Shown here in pieces: positions 32,799 to 42,101 of a stretch of 64,000 nucleotides of DNA; within the stretch, counting starts at the first letter, position 1; every line of letters begins with the position of its first letter. The translations under genes were made by a program, and so were the position numbers. The DNA comes from Salirhabdus salicampi (GTDB lineage Bacteria; Bacillota; Bacilli; Bacillales; Alkalibacillaceae), in assembly GCF_024259515.1 (NCBI RefSeq), contig NZ_JANBWE010000005.1, positions 119,867-183,866 of the forward strand, read 5' to 3'. The notes under the pieces were generated by a model. That model was not told the origin of the DNA, did no database searches, and saw only the letters and a list, made by a program, of their open reading frames with translations.

Positions 32799-32980
32799 AA
32801 AAAAACCCTCCTTCATCATTAAGAGGGTGTAAAGACAGTACTAGCTAGTCACCCACCCTCGAATTTTTATCAATTGCTCACAAAAATTCGGGGTGGGAAT
32901 CGAACCCACTAGAACCGGGTGTGTATGACCGGTGGCGCACCATTTGCCTTCCCATGTTTCAATACGTCAATTTGACTTTT
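32799..32980 (-). promoter_or_regulatory. tRNA-like leader with competing stems and terminator (candidate RNA switch)
   Basis: Minus-strand order: -10-like TATTAT near 32983; D-arm-like GGC...GCC (32948-32934); anticodon-arm-like ACCGG/CCGGT with a 10-nt loop TCATACACAC; canonical T-arm GTGGG-TTCGATT-CCCAC (32909-32893); no acceptor stem. CCCACCCCGAATTTTT (32897-32882) can instead pair with AAAAATTCGAGGGTGGG (32868-32852). GAGGGTG within the latter can instead pair with CACCCTC (32829-32823). ACCCTCTT (32828-32821) pairs with AAGGAGGGT (32813-32805), a terminator that buries the Shine-Dalgarno site, with seven T ending exactly at the ATG. The steps are mutually exclusive, as in an attenuator. 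Confidence 0.7.
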
Positions 32981-33111
32981 CTATAATATACGATTTAATT
33001 CGAAAAAGAAATCACTTTTAAGGAAATTTTTTAAGTGTTTTTTTCTTGTTCGTTATGAACGTTTGTAAGTACAATAGAAGTAGGTTAGTCCATCATTAAG
33101 GAGGACTCGGT

Positions 33112-33930
33112 TTGATTAAAATTACTAAAATTACGACCCAGAAGAAAAATAAACAACGCTATAATATATACATTGATGAAGGAAACGGAGAACAATACGG
33201 GTTTAGTGTAAGTGAAGATTTACTTATAAAACATATGCTTCGTAAAGGTATGGAGTTAGATCAAGCAACAGTTCAAGCTCTGCAAAAGGAAGATGACGTC
33301 AATAAGTATTATTCAGCGACAATAAATTTTTTGAGCTATCGAATGCGTTCAGAGAAGGAAATTCGATCTTATTTAGTAAAAAAGGAGGCAGAACCTCCCC
33401 AGATTGACCAAGTTGTTGAGAAGTTAAAGACTGAAGGGTATCTAGATGACTTAGAATTTGCAAGAGCTTATGTCAAAACGAGAATAAATACATCTAGTAA
33501 AGGGCCCCAAATAATCAAAAAAGAGCTGTTTGATAAAGGGGTCAATAAACAAAATATCGAAGAAGCCTTACATTTGTATAATCATTCATTACAATTTGAT
33601 AAGGCGTTAAAAGTTGCTGAGAAAAAAGTTTCTTCGAATGGGCAAAAATCACAGAAGCAACTGCTATTATCGTTGCAAAACTTTTTAATGCAAAAGGGGT
33701 TTAACGGCGAGGTGATTCAGTCAGTCTTAGAAGAAATAAAAGAACATCATATGAGCAATGATATGGATATACAAGCAATACAACGACAAGGTGACAAATT
33801 AGTAATGAAATACGAACGGAAGTTTTCTGGATTTCAACTTAAACAAAAGGTGAAGGAAGGATTATATCGAAAAGGGTTTTCAATGGAACTTATTGATCAA
33901 TATTTACAAAATAGTATTGAGGATGAGTAG
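33112..33930 (+). CDS. recX: recombination regulator RecX
   Basis: 272 residues, the length of the Bacillus protein; modulates RecA filaments. TTG start with AAGGAGG 9 nt upstream. RecX repeats of three-helix bundles are visible: R-S-E-K-E-I-R-S-Y-L-V-K-K-E-A, L-D-D-L-E-F-A-R-A-Y-V-K-T-R, K-G-P-Q-I-I-K-K-E-L-F-D-K-G-V and the C-terminal Y-R-K-G-F-S-M-E-L-I-D. Position next to yfhE and yfhH matches B. subtilis. Confidence 0.93.
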   Translation: MIKITKITTQKKNKQRYNIYIDEGNGEQYGFSVSEDLLIKHMLRKGMELDQATVQALQKEDDVNKYYSATINFLSYRMRSEKEIRSYLVKKEAEPPQIDQVVEKLKTEGYLDDLEFARAYVKTRINTSSKGPQIIKKELFDKGVNKQNIEEALHLYNHSLQFDKALKVAEKKVSSNGQKSQKQLLLSLQNFLMQKGFNGEVIQSVLEEIKEHHMSNDMDIQAIQRQGDKLVMKYERKFSGFQLKQKVKEGLYRKGFSMELIDQYLQNSIEDE

Positions 33931-34030
33931 CAAGGAAGAATATGGTTGCCATTCTTGTAAGGTGAAAATAGCGAGTTCCTATCTGTCATGATAAAATGGT
34001 TTAACAGGCATAGGACGACAGGGGGAAAAG

Positions 34031-34375
34031 ATGATGGAGAAAAGATATAGCCAATATACGTCACAGCAATTACATCAGGAAATTTCCGAGTTAACAGAGA
34101 AAGCGCGAAAGGCCGAACAAATGGGAATGGTAAACGAGTACGCAGTCTACCAACGAAAGATATTAATGGCTAAAGCTTATATGATGGATACATCTGCATT
34201 TAAACGAGGGGAAGTTTATGAAGTAGAAGGAGACCCCGGTGTTCGCTTTAAAATTGATTATATGAATGGCATATTTGCCTGGGGAAGTAGGATAGATCAA
34301 GCGGGCAATTCGATTTCAGAAGAAGAGGAAGAGGCCTTACCAATATCATTACTCGGCGAAAAGGTTACTGGATAG
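34031..34375 (+). CDS. yfhH: YfhH-family protein
   Basis: 114 residues. N-terminal helical hairpin Y-T-S-Q-Q-L-H-Q-E-I-S-E-L-T-E-K-A-R-K-A-E-Q-style, then a small SH3-like half (F-K-R-G-E-V-Y-E-V-E-G-D-P-G). Matches DUF1811/YfhH in length and order, directly after recX as in B. subtilis. Two adjacent ATGs; AGGGGG suits either. Function unknown. Confidence 0.85.
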   Translation: MMEKRYSQYTSQQLHQEISELTEKARKAEQMGMVNEYAVYQRKILMAKAYMMDTSAFKRGEVYEVEGDPGVRFKIDYMNGIFAWGSRIDQAGNSISEEEEEALPISLLGEKVTG

Positions 34376-34385
34376 TAAAATGAAC

Positions 34386-34410
34386 TCCCCCCACGGTTGT
34401 TGTGGGGGGA
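34386..34410. terminator. hairpin between yfhH and the YpzG-like gene
   Basis: TCCCCCCAC / GTGGGGGGA, 9-bp GC-rich stem with a 7-nt loop, in a convergent junction. U-tracts on both sides are weak. Confidence 0.55.
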
Positions 34411-34416
34411 TAATTG

Positions 34417-34572
34417 TTATGACCGTTTTCGCATCTGCTTTTCCGTAATAATATCTGCTTGAGACATGCGTGTCTCCCCATTTACCTGATTAGCAGCATG
34501 TTTCGGATTTGCCCGTGGAGACTGAAACGGAGTGTTACGTAAATATTTTTTAAAGCCCTTATTTTTCTCCAT
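34417..34572 (-). CDS. YpzG-like small basic protein
   Basis: 51 residues: T-P-F-Q-S-P-R-A-N-P-K-H-A-A-N-Q-V-N-G-E-T then a K-Q-M-R-K-R-S end. The S-P-x-A-x-x-x-H-x-x-x-Q-V-N-G-x-T pattern resembles YpzG of B. subtilis, a small protein of unknown function. Starts 2 nt after the sspK stop on the same strand, so it is cotranscribed with sspK and likely sporulation-linked. Start ATG overlaps a GAGTGACG stretch from the sspK end. Confidence 0.65.
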   Translation of the reverse strand: MEKNKGFKKYLRNTPFQSPRANPKHAANQVNGETRMSQADIITEKQMRKRS

Positions 34573-34574
34573 CG

Positions 34575-34736
34575 TCACTCAGCTCCATTTATATGAGGTC
34601 GTGAAGATTTCGCCATCCGTTCTTGTGGCCTTGTATTAATCGACCCGTCTGCACGCTTTGAGGCAAAGCGGGCTTTCGCGTGTGGGATCTCTTGAAAATG
34701 TTTTTCAGGGAAATTCTTTGCCTTATTACGGACCAT
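34575..34736 (-). CDS. sspK: small acid-soluble spore protein K
   Basis: 53 residues. Begins [10 protein letters not shown] and has the SspK core [18 protein letters not shown], as in B. subtilis SspK, a minor SASP made in the forespore. AGGGGTAC upstream of ATG. Gene order yfhH-sspK-yfhJ agrees with B. subtilis. No sigma-G promoter could be assigned with confidence. Confidence 0.85.
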   Translation of the reverse strand: MVRNKAKNFPEKHFQEIPHAKARFASKRADGSINTRPQERMAKSSRPHINGAE

Positions 34737-34858
34737 AGAATGTACCCCTTTTTTTGAATTTGCACTTTAACAAGTGCAGTTATTATTTTTTGTCGGAATG
34801 GCAAATGTATGTGTTAAAATATAATGCGAATTGTTGGTAGTTCAAGGTGGTGAAATAA

Positions 34859-35098
34859 ATGGAAGAGATTTATGAACGTTTAACAAAACAACTTATGAAC
34901 ATAAATAATGAATTATCAAAAGATGTTGCCCGTACTTGGGTTGAACTTCTTTGGGAAGATTTCGAAGTTACCCGGGCGAAAGCAGGACACAAGTATAAAG
35001 GACAAGAAATGACAGAGCGTATTGTGACAAATTGGATTATAAACTACGGCTCGAAATTACACGAGATGTCAGTCGATAAGTTTAAAAACCGAAAATAA
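34859..35098 (+). CDS. yfhJ: YfhJ (WVELL-type) protein
   Basis: 79 residues, containing the name-giving W-V-E-L-L-W-E-D-F motif of the YfhJ/WVELL family at ~28-36. Mostly helical, soluble. AAGGTGGTG precedes ATG. Its stop abuts the stop of yfhP on the other strand with no gap. Function unknown; position conserved in Bacillus. Confidence 0.9.
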   Translation: MEEIYERLTKQLMNINNELSKDVARTWVELLWEDFEVTRAKAGHKYKGQEMTERIVTNWIINYGSKLHEMSVDKFKNRK

Positions 35099-36079
35099 CT
35101 AACTTGTAGCAGGGGTTAGTTTTTTCTGAAGTTTATCCTCAGAATAGACCCAGCCTGTATAAGAGTTGCGTTTATTTAAGTTGTGATCAAACTTTACTAC
35201 CGCTACAAACGGATATCGTCCTTTTGCACGATAACGAAGGTCGATAAATCGGATTTCAATTTCGTCATCACTTTTTGTTACTTCCCATCGGTACACAGGG
35301 GAGAAGGATAGAAAAGCTTGAATGTTATCATCTTCTAACGCGAGTTCAATTTCAGGTAGATCAGGTAGTGGCTTACGAATGTATTCGTCCTTAATTTTTA
35401 AAGTTTTATCCTCAAACTTGGCGACGAAAAACTTCTTTTTCGTAATAACACATACTTGCCATAAATTATTTCGGATAGTTGGTCGTGTCACAACGTGATC
35501 TACTTCCGGGATATACTCGTTAACCGCTTTGATAATCGCTTTTTTATCAAAATATCGCTTCACGTAATACAAAATAATCACGATATAGAGAATTAAAAAG
35601 GTCGGTCCAGGATTAGCACCGAGTAACCATGCAACAATCCCAACCACGTGAACGCCGAAAATAAAATAATCAAATGTGTTAATAAAGCCGTAGGCAATCC
35701 ACTGTTTACTAATGGGGCGCATCGCTTGTGTTCCATAGGCGTTAAAAATATCTACAAGAACATGGATCCCCACGGCGAGTAAAGTCCATAAAAACAAACG
35801 CATAAAGTGTACCTCAGGCATAAACGTATGGATTAATACAGTAATGCCTGCTCCCCACATAAAAATAGACGGCAAGGAATGAGTAATGCCTCTATGATTG
35901 CGAATGTAGACGGCGTTATTTCTTAACTTCAAAATTGTATCAAAGTCTGGTGCATTGGAACCGACTACTGTTCCAATGAAAACGGCTTGAAATAAATGAG
36001 GGTCTTGTTGAACAACAGGGTCTAATGTAGCTAAACCTCCAAGGGCAATACCCATCGTGATGTGAGTAGCTGTATCCAT
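35099..36079 (-). CDS. yfhP: YfhP membrane-bound metal-dependent hydrolase
   Basis: 326 residues, YdjM/LexA-regulated inner-membrane hydrolase family (DUF457). N-terminal M-D-T-A-T-H-I-T-M-G, then N-H-R-G-I-T-H-S and H-V-L-V-D-I-F-N, which supply the His/Asp metal site, across four membrane helices; C-terminal soluble half (~200-326). In B. subtilis YfhP has been proposed as a regulator of neighbouring yfhQ (mutY). Divergent from mutY here, as there. Enzymatic substrate unknown. Confidence 0.88.
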   Translation of the reverse strand: MDTATHITMGIALGGLATLDPVVQQDPHLFQAVFIGTVVGSNAPDFDTILKLRNNAVYIRNHRGITHSLPSIFMWGAGITVLIHTFMPEVHFMRLFLWTLLAVGIHVLVDIFNAYGTQAMRPISKQWIAYGFINTFDYFIFGVHVVGIVAWLLGANPGPTFLILYIVIILYYVKRYFDKKAIIKAVNEYIPEVDHVVTRPTIRNNLWQVCVITKKKFFVAKFEDKTLKIKDEYIRKPLPDLPEIELALEDDNIQAFLSFSPVYRWEVTKSDDEIEIRFIDLRYRAKGRYPFVAVVKFDHNLNKRNSYTGWVYSEDKLQKKLTPATS

Positions 36080-36139
36080 CGAACGTTATCCTCCTTTAAC
36101 ATATAAACAACATTGATTGTAAAAAAAGGGTGAGTAAAT

Positions 36140-37222
36140 GTGGAAAAGATATCTGTATTACCAGAAGGCTTCCAAACATTACAATTTCAACATGATTTAA
36201 TCTCATGGTTCCAAAGTGAAAAGCGTGATTTACCTTGGCGAAAAGACCAAGATCCTTACAAAGTATGGGTATCGGAAATTATGCTCCAACAGACGCGAGT
36301 TGAAACGGTCATTCCATATTTTTATCACTTCATGGAAAAGTTCCCTACCTTACACCATTTAGCAGATGCTGATGAACAAGAAGTGTTAAAAGCATGGGAG
36401 GGTTTAGGATATTATTCCCGTGCCCGTAATTTGCAATCAGCAGTGCGTGAAGTGAAAAGCGAGTATGGTGGTACTGTTCCTAATAACCCAAAGGAATTAG
36501 GTAGCCTAAAGGGTGTTGGCCCATATACAAAAGGTGCGATTTTAAGTATCGCCTTTGACCAACCAGAACCGGCTGTAGACGGGAATGTAATGCGTGTCAT
36601 TTCTAGAATATTAAGTAATGAAGATGACATCGCCAAACCGAAAACGAGAAAAATCATCGAAGAAAAAGTGTCAGAATTAATTTCTAGGGAAGATCCATCT
36701 TCCTTTAATCAAGGCTTAATGGAATTAGGAGCCTTAATATGTAAGCCGAAAAATCCTTCTTGTATGTTATGTCCAGTGCAACAGCATTGTATAGCCTATC
36801 GTGAAGGTGTTGAAACAACGTTGCCGATTAAAACGAATGCAAAAAAGCAACGTACAGTTCCATATACAGTGCTACTTATTAAAAATGCAGAAGGCCATGT
36901 CTTAGTGCAAAAACGTGAAGAAAAGGGTTTGTTAGCTAATTTATGGGTGTTTCCCATGATACCTTTACAAGATGTTGACTTAACAAATGTACCCCATTGG
37001 TTTTATGGGGAGTATGGACTTCAAATTGAAATTGGCGATAAAGCAAAAGATGTGAAACATATTTTCTCCCATTTAACTTGGGAATTAGAAGCTTTTGAAG
37101 CTAACTTATTAGATGGGCAGTTGGATCATGACAGAGCGAAATTTGTGAACATTGACGAGTTAGAAACGCTTCCATTTCCAGTATCCCATCAAAAGTTAAA
37201 AACTTATTTACTTAGTCATTAA
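36140..37222 (+). CDS. mutY: A/G-specific adenine glycosylase MutY
   Basis: 360 residues; removes adenine mispaired with 8-oxoguanine. Helix-hairpin-helix [10 protein letters not shown] near 123, catalytic Asp in V-D-G-N-V near 145, iron-sulfur site C-x6-C-x2-C-x5-C near 201-217, and a C-terminal NUDIX-like 8-oxoG recognition domain (V-Q-K-R-E-E-K-G). GTG start at 36140, with AAGGGTGAG upstream. Gene order with yfhP is as in B. subtilis. Confidence 0.96.
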   Translation: MEKISVLPEGFQTLQFQHDLISWFQSEKRDLPWRKDQDPYKVWVSEIMLQQTRVETVIPYFYHFMEKFPTLHHLADADEQEVLKAWEGLGYYSRARNLQSAVREVKSEYGGTVPNNPKELGSLKGVGPYTKGAILSIAFDQPEPAVDGNVMRVISRILSNEDDIAKPKTRKIIEEKVSELISREDPSSFNQGLMELGALICKPKNPSCMLCPVQQHCIAYREGVETTLPIKTNAKKQRTVPYTVLLIKNAEGHVLVQKREEKGLLANLWVFPMIPLQDVDLTNVPHWFYGEYGLQIEIGDKAKDVKHIFSHLTWELEAFEANLLDGQLDHDRAKFVNIDELETLPFPVSHQKLKTYLLSH

Positions 37223-37224
37223 CG

Positions 37225-37263
37225 AAAAATCACTTGCTATCAATAGCGGGTGATTTTTATTTT
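37225..37263 (+). terminator. terminator of mutY
   Basis: AAAAATCACTTGCTA / TAGCGGGTGATTTTT stem with a few mismatches, loop TCAA, followed by ATTTTTT. Confidence 0.8.
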
Positions 37264-37370
37264 TTATCGTTCACTCTTTTTTATTCTGACATTTGGTATT
37301 TTTTGGTTTTTTAAAATACTGTATAACGAATCTTATTATGAACAAATTAAGTAATGCGGAGGTGATATTG

Positions 37371-37553
37371 ATGGCCAAAAGAAGAAACAATGCTAACCAA
37401 ACAGCTTCTGGTACTAACGCACAAGAAGTAAGACAGCAAAACCAGCAAGCTGCACAAGGTGGCCAAGGGCAGTTCGGTTCTGAGTTTGCTTCTGAGACAG
37501 ACGCTCAAGAAGTAAGAAGACAAAATCAGAAGTCTCAACAAAACAAAAGATAA
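37371..37553 (+). CDS. sspE: gamma-type small acid-soluble spore protein SspE
   Basis: 60 residues, rich in Gln, Asn, Ala. The two internal repeats typical of gamma-SASP are clear: T-N-A-Q-E-V-R-Q-Q-N-Q ... T-D-A-Q-E-V-R-R-Q-N-Q, with the F-G-S-E-F-A-S-E-T GPR protease site between. A storage protein of the spore core, degraded on germination. AGGAGG-type site GGAGGTGATAT just upstream; the frame extends to 37293 without a start signal. Shorter than B. subtilis SspE (84). Confidence 0.93.
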   Translation: MAKRRNNANQTASGTNAQEVRQQNQQAAQGGQGQFGSEFASETDAQEVRRQNQKSQQNKR

Positions 37554-37579
37554 CACCCCCCTAAATGAGGCTGTAACTT

Positions 37580-37614
37580 AGAGCACTCCTTTTCATACAT
37601 AGGAGTGCTCTTTT
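37580..37614 (+). terminator. terminator of sspE
   Basis: AGAGCACTCCT / AGGAGTGCTCT, 11-bp stem, 10-nt loop, then TTTTC. Confidence 0.88.
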
Positions 37615-37702
37615 CATGTTATATTTTCATTTGAAGCAATAAATCGTTATAATGTTATGAAAGGACAATAATTGGACGTGTTTTTGTAGAGAGGAAGATT
37701 TC

Positions 37703-38233
37703 ATGAACATCCCAGTACCTGGAGATAAAATTGAAATACAAAGTTATAAACATAACGGACAGCTCCATAGGGTATGGGAGAGTACAACGGTGCTAAAGGC
37801 AACTCGAAATGTGCTAATTGGTGGCAATGACCGAACTACGGTTACGGAGAGTGATGGCCGGACTTGGATAACGAGAGAGCCTGCGATCTGTTATTTCCAT
37901 GCGAAGTATTGGTTTAATGTCATTGGAATGATACGGTTGGATGGCATTTATTACTACTGCAATGTCGGTTCTCCGTTTGTTTATGATGAAGAAGCGTTAA
38001 AATACATTGATTATGATTTAGATGTGAAAGTGTATCCAGATATGACCCATACGTTGTTAGATGAAGATGAATATGAACAACATAAGAAGGAAATGAATTA
38101 TCCAACGGTATTGGATCAAATTTTAAAAAATAATGTAGAAACGTTACAGCGGTGGATTCGGCAAAGAAAAGGGCCGTTTGCGCCGGAATTTATTGATCAA
38201 TGGTATGAACGCTATTTAACGTACTTAAGATAA
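37703..38233 (+). CDS. ygaC: nucleoside tri-/diphosphate phosphatase, DUF402 (YgaC)
   Basis: 176 residues. DUF402 core with [25 protein letters not shown] and [12 protein letters not shown], whose Asp residues bind metal. The S. aureus homologue hydrolyses nucleoside tri- and diphosphates and is a virulence regulator; B. subtilis YgaC is in the same place. GAGGAAG precedes ATG. Confidence 0.9.
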   Translation: MNIPVPGDKIEIQSYKHNGQLHRVWESTTVLKATRNVLIGGNDRTTVTESDGRTWITREPAICYFHAKYWFNVIGMIRLDGIYYYCNVGSPFVYDEEALKYIDYDLDVKVYPDMTHTLLDEDEYEQHKKEMNYPTVLDQILKNNVETLQRWIRQRKGPFAPEFIDQWYERYLTYLR

Positions 38234-38253
38234 TATTAGGTATGTTAAAATAG

Positions 38254-38285
38254 AACCTGTTGCTTTCTTTCAACAGGTTTTTTTG
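38254..38285 (+). terminator. terminator between ygaC and ygaD
   Basis: AACCTGTTG / CAACAGGTT, 9-bp stem, followed by seven T. Confidence 0.85.
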
Positions 38286-38308
38286 ATGAAAAGGGGAAGG
38301 GTGTTTGA

Positions 38309-40084
38309 ATGGGAAGTATCAATAGATATATGACCTTTGTTAAGCCTTACAAATGGAAAATTTTCTTAACAATAGGGATTGGCATTATTAAGTTCGGAAT
38401 CCCGCTATTAATGCCACTTATTTTAAAATACGTTGTTGATGATATTATCATCGCTGAGGATATTTCCCAAAGTGAAAAAATTAAAAAGTTATTATACGTT
38501 ATGGGAATTACCTTTGGGGTCTTTTTAATTTTGCGACCTATTGTCGAGTACTGGCGTCAATATTTAGCCCAATGGACCGGGAGTAAAATTTTATATGATA
38601 TACGGGATCGATTGTTCGATCATATTCAACGTCTCAGTTTACAATTTTATTCGCGAACGAAAACCGGGGAGATCATTGCTCGAGTGATTCACGATGTTGA
38701 GCAAACGAAAACCTTTGTCATTACAGGGTTAATGAACATATGGCTTGATATGATTACGATTATCATTGCATTAGGTATCATGTTTTATATGGATGTATGG
38801 CTTACGTTAATTGCAATTATGTTATTCCCGTTATATGGGTTTGCAGTGAAATATTTTTATTCCCGTTTGCGTAAATTAACACGTGAGCGTTCTCAAGCAC
38901 TTGCCGAAATGCAAGGTCATCTCCATGAGCGCGTACAAGGTATGTCTATCATAAGGAGTTTTGCATTAGAAGACTATGAACAAGAGCAGTTTGACCGCCA
39001 AAATCATAAGTACCTATCAAAAGCATTGACCCATACGTCCTGGAATGCAAGAACTTATACGGTGACACATACAATTACCGATTTAGCGCCGTTATTCGTC
39101 ATTGCCTTTGCTGGTTACCAAGTGATCTTAGGTGGTTTAACGATTGGTACAATGATCGCCTTTGTTGGCTTTATGGACCGGGTTTATAACCCGTTACGCC
39201 GACTCATAAACTCTTCAACTCTATTAACACAGTCTATTGCTTCCATGGACCGTGTGTTTGAATTTTTTGATGAGCAATATGATATTCAAGATAAACAGAA
39301 TGCCAAGAAGATTGAAAACGTAAAAGGCGAAGTTGCATTTCGTAATGTATCATTTCAATATTCTGACGAAGAGTCTTATGTGTTAAAGGATATTAACTTA
39401 TCCATTAATCAAGGAGAAACAGTTGCCTTTGTTGGGATGAGTGGTGGAGGGAAATCAACGTTAATTAGTTTAATTCCACGCTTTTACGATCCGACCGAAG
39501 GTGCTATAGTAGTAGATCATCAAGATATACGAGATATTCAGGCACGTTCTCTCAGAGACCATATTGGTATGGTTTTACAAGATAATATATTATTTAGTGA
39601 TTCCGTAGCGATGAACATTAAAATGGGTAATCCGAACGCAACTGATGAAGAAGTAGTCGCAGCAGCGAAAGCGGCTAACGCCCATGAATTTATCGAAAAT
39701 CTACCAAATGGATATAATACGTTAGTAGGGGAGCGGGGAGTAAAGCTTTCAGGTGGTCAACGTCAACGCGTGGCGATTGCTAGAGTGTTTTTGAAAAACC
39801 CGCCAATTCTCATTTTTGATGAAGCAACATCTGCTCTTGATTTAGAAAGTGAACATTACATTCAAGAAGCGTTAGAAAAATTAGCTGCCCATCGAACGAC
39901 GTTTATTGTCGCTCATCGTCTTGCAACGATTACCCATGCGGATCGGATTGTATTAATAGAAGACGGTGAAATTAAGGAAATGGGTACACATGATGAGTTA
40001 ATGAGAAAAGAAGGGAACTATTATAAATTGTTCCAAGTACAACAGCTTGATAAGGAAGCCTCAAAGCCGATAAATATTTCATAA
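38309..40084 (+). CDS. ygaD: ABC exporter half-transporter YgaD
   Basis: 591 residues: six-helix exporter membrane domain (~15-300) and ATPase domain (~335-575). Walker [10 protein letters not shown]-loop L-Q-D-N-I-L-F-S, signature L-S-G-G-Q-R-Q-R, Walker [14 protein letters not shown]-loop A-H-R-L. MsbA/multidrug type, acting as a homodimer. Drug or lipid substrates cannot be told. Position after ygaC agrees with B. subtilis. Confidence 0.92.
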   Translation: MGSINRYMTFVKPYKWKIFLTIGIGIIKFGIPLLMPLILKYVVDDIIIAEDISQSEKIKKLLYVMGITFGVFLILRPIVEYWRQYLAQWTGSKILYDIRDRLFDHIQRLSLQFYSRTKTGEIIARVIHDVEQTKTFVITGLMNIWLDMITIIIALGIMFYMDVWLTLIAIMLFPLYGFAVKYFYSRLRKLTRERSQALAEMQGHLHERVQGMSIIRSFALEDYEQEQFDRQNHKYLSKALTHTSWNARTYTVTHTITDLAPLFVIAFAGYQVILGGLTIGTMIAFVGFMDRVYNPLRRLINSSTLLTQSIASMDRVFEFFDEQYDIQDKQNAKKIENVKGEVAFRNVSFQYSDEESYVLKDINLSINQGETVAFVGMSGGGKSTLISLIPRFYDPTEGAIVVDHQDIRDIQARSLRDHIGMVLQDNILFSDSVAMNIKMGNPNATDEEVVAAAKAANAHEFIENLPNGYNTLVGERGVKLSGGQRQRVAIARVFLKNPPILIFDEATSALDLESEHYIQEALEKLAAHRTTFIVAHRLATITHADRIVLIEDGEIKEMGTHDELMRKEGNYYKLFQVQQLDKEASKPINIS

Positions 40085-40209
40085 TATAAGGCTTGTTCAT
40101 AGTATAACGGGGAAGAGAGAGGGGATACGGGTTAGCCCGGTACCGTTTATCACTAAACTCTTGTCCTGCAAGGATTTCTAAAATCATTGCCTATCGTTTT
40201 ATTATCAAC

Positions 40210-40245
40210 AAAACGCTCAGAAATTTGTGAATCTGAGCGTTTTTT
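40210..40245 (+). terminator. terminator downstream of ygaD
   Basis: AAAACGCTCAG / CTGAGCGTTTT, 11-bp stem, 12-nt loop, T-run. 125 nt after the ygaD stop; the intervening stretch shows no gene. Confidence 0.8.
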
Positions 40246-40351
40246 CTATCTGTTTTATTATTGAGCTTTTACTCTCTTAGTTCTATTAAGGGACAGTCAT
40301 GCTAACTAAGCTATAGAGTATAAAGGAAAAAACAATCTTTTAAATAGCAGT

Positions 40352-41413
40352 TTACTCATGTGGATTTGTTTTAATATCTTCGTTCTTATGATATTGACGA
40401 TAGCTCGTTAACAGCTTTGCTAAATGCTCAAGTTGTAAATGATAATCAATTAAACTCGACGCAAGTGGTAGAAAATGAAACCTTTGAATTGACTCGTTTT
40501 CTTCGACGTTCATTAGTTCTTCGACAAGCTGTGGAACATTAGGCGTAGCATCAACCGAAAGAGGTGTTTGTTCCTTTATATGCCCCATACACATTAAGAG
40601 CAATTTTTCATGATTGTGGGCAACTTTATCAATTTCTGTGATTAATTGATTTTGTATATCAATTGGAATATGTGCAAGGTCTTTATCGAGTCGTTGTAAA
40701 GTACGTAATACTTCTAACGATTTCTTTGTTGTATGAATGAAATGACGGAATAAAACTAGTTTCCGTGCCTTTTCATACCGTTTTTTCTTCGTATAGGTTC
40801 GTTCTTCACTATAGAGTAAATACATATGATCAAGCTTCGTTATTTCTTGGATAAACCACTTTATTTCTTCCTTTAAAGAGGGTTGGTCAGATAAATGTCG
40901 GCTTGTCACCCGAATCCACTTTAATAAGTCGTTCGACGTCTTTTCTAGCTGGTGAAAAAGCTTCGTCTCATACTTAGGTGGCAAAAAGACGAGGTTCACA
41001 ATAAAAGCGGATAAAATACCAATCATGATTGAAGAAAAGCGAATACCAGCAAATTGAATGAATGGAATATCTGTCGATTCCATAATGGCAATAACCGCTA
41101 CAATTGCCAGTAATATCGTTTCTTCTTTTATTTTCAGGCTCATACAAACCGTTATAACGATAATAATGGTAAACCCAACGATAAGTGGATCGTTTCCGAT
41201 AAACATAACAACAACGACCGCACTAATCACTCCTATAATATTCGCTTGAATTTGTTCAATAATGTTTTGATAAGAACGATAAATAGAAGGCTGAATCGAA
41301 AATACGGCTGCAATCCCAGCGAAAAATGCAGAAGTAAAATCAAAGCTTAATGCGATATACATGGCGATGGCTGCGGCTAAACCTGTTTTCAACACTCTTG
41401 CTCCAAACTTCAT
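40352..41413 (-). CDS. ygaE: FUSC/aromatic acid exporter-like protein YgaE
   Basis: 353 residues. N-terminal half has four to six membrane helices (I-A-M-Y-I-A-L-S-F, I-I-G-V-I-S-A-V-V-V-V, A-I-V-A-V-I-A-I), the C-terminal half is a long soluble helical region with charged heptads. This is the ArAE_1/FUSC layout, a family of proton-driven exporters of aromatic acids; B. subtilis YgaE sits between ygaD and gsaB. AAGGAGAAGG precedes ATG 41413. Function inferred from family only. Confidence 0.8.
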   Translation of the reverse strand: MKFGARVLKTGLAAAIAMYIALSFDFTSAFFAGIAAVFSIQPSIYRSYQNIIEQIQANIIGVISAVVVVMFIGNDPLIVGFTIIIVITVCMSLKIKEETILLAIVAVIAIMESTDIPFIQFAGIRFSSIMIGILSAFIVNLVFLPPKYETKLFHQLEKTSNDLLKWIRVTSRHLSDQPSLKEEIKWFIQEITKLDHMYLLYSEERTYTKKKRYEKARKLVLFRHFIHTTKKSLEVLRTLQRLDKDLAHIPIDIQNQLITEIDKVAHNHEKLLLMCMGHIKEQTPLSVDATPNVPQLVEELMNVEENESIQRFHFLPLASSLIDYHLQLEHLAKLLTSYRQYHKNEDIKTNPHE

Positions 41414-41490
41414 GGATGTATTCCTTCTCCTTATACGTAAATTGTAATGAAAGTATTATACACCGATTTTACGGTAAAAAGATGATATTT

Positions 41491-42012
41491 TTAAAAATTC
41501 ATCGTCTTATCCATTTTATGCTCCATTCCCTGCCTAATAACCAAGGTGAAAAAGGAACCAAGTATAAACCCGACGACGATGTCGAAGGGGTAATGGTGAC
41601 CGACAAACACACGAGATATGGCAATTAAACTACCAATTACAAAGGCAATCGTACCTGTTTTTCGACCAAGCATAAAACATAGGGCAACAATCACTCCGCA
41701 AATAACCGCTTGATCACTCGGGAAAGATGGAGAGGGACTTCTTGCAATTAAAATCTCGATATCATGCTCCATAAATGGTCGCGGTTGGTTAAATACGATC
41801 TTTAACACCCGGTTTACGACGAGGGATACACCTAAAGCGACAATGCCGATAACCCCAACCTTTCTCCATTTACGAGTGACCGTTAATCCGATTGTGAAGA
41901 TGATCATGGCGATAAATCCCCATTTAGAGAATAGTATCATAATTTGATCAAGCCATATAGATTGTCCTGCTAGTTGATGGATGAGATGAAATAAATAATC
42001 GTTCATAGCCAT
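41491..42012 (-). CDS. PAP2 phosphatase, undecaprenyl-diphosphatase (BcrC-like)
   Basis: 173 residues, five membrane helices. The three phosphatase motifs are complete: K-I-V-F-N-Q-P-R-P, P-S-F-P-S-D-Q-A (the usual His is replaced by Asp-Gln in P-S-x-x-S-D/H) and S-R-V-F-V-G-H-H-Y-P-F-D. BcrC proteins with P-S-F-P-S-D-H/Q recycle the undecaprenyl carrier of cell-wall synthesis and confer bacitracin tolerance. Two in-frame ATGs (42012, 42006), AAAGGACG upstream; start uncertain by two codons. Confidence 0.82.
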   Translation of the reverse strand: MAMNDYLFHLIHQLAGQSIWLDQIMILFSKWGFIAMIIFTIGLTVTRKWRKVGVIGIVALGVSLVVNRVLKIVFNQPRPFMEHDIEILIARSPSPSFPSDQAVICGVIVALCFMLGRKTGTIAFVIGSLIAISRVFVGHHYPFDIVVGFILGSFFTLVIRQGMEHKMDKTMNF

Positions 42013-42063
42013 TACGTCCTTTTCGTAAATTTGATTACCTATAGATTACCATAAAGAACATGG

Positions 42064-42099
42064 AAAAGGCTGAAAACGAATGAACGTTTTCAGCCTTTT
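42064..42099. terminator. terminator of gltB
   Basis: AAAAGGCTGAAAACG / CGTTTTCAGCCTTTT, 15-bp perfect stem with a 6-nt loop, 3 nt after the gltB stop; may also act on the other strand. Confidence 0.88.
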
Positions 42100-42101
42100 G
42101 C

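Noticed and set aside
32882..32950. Selenocysteine tRNA gene near the candidate selenoprotein
   Set aside because: There is a T-arm, but no acceptor stem, no long variable arm and no 7-nt loop with anticodon TCA. It is a tRNA-like element, not selC.
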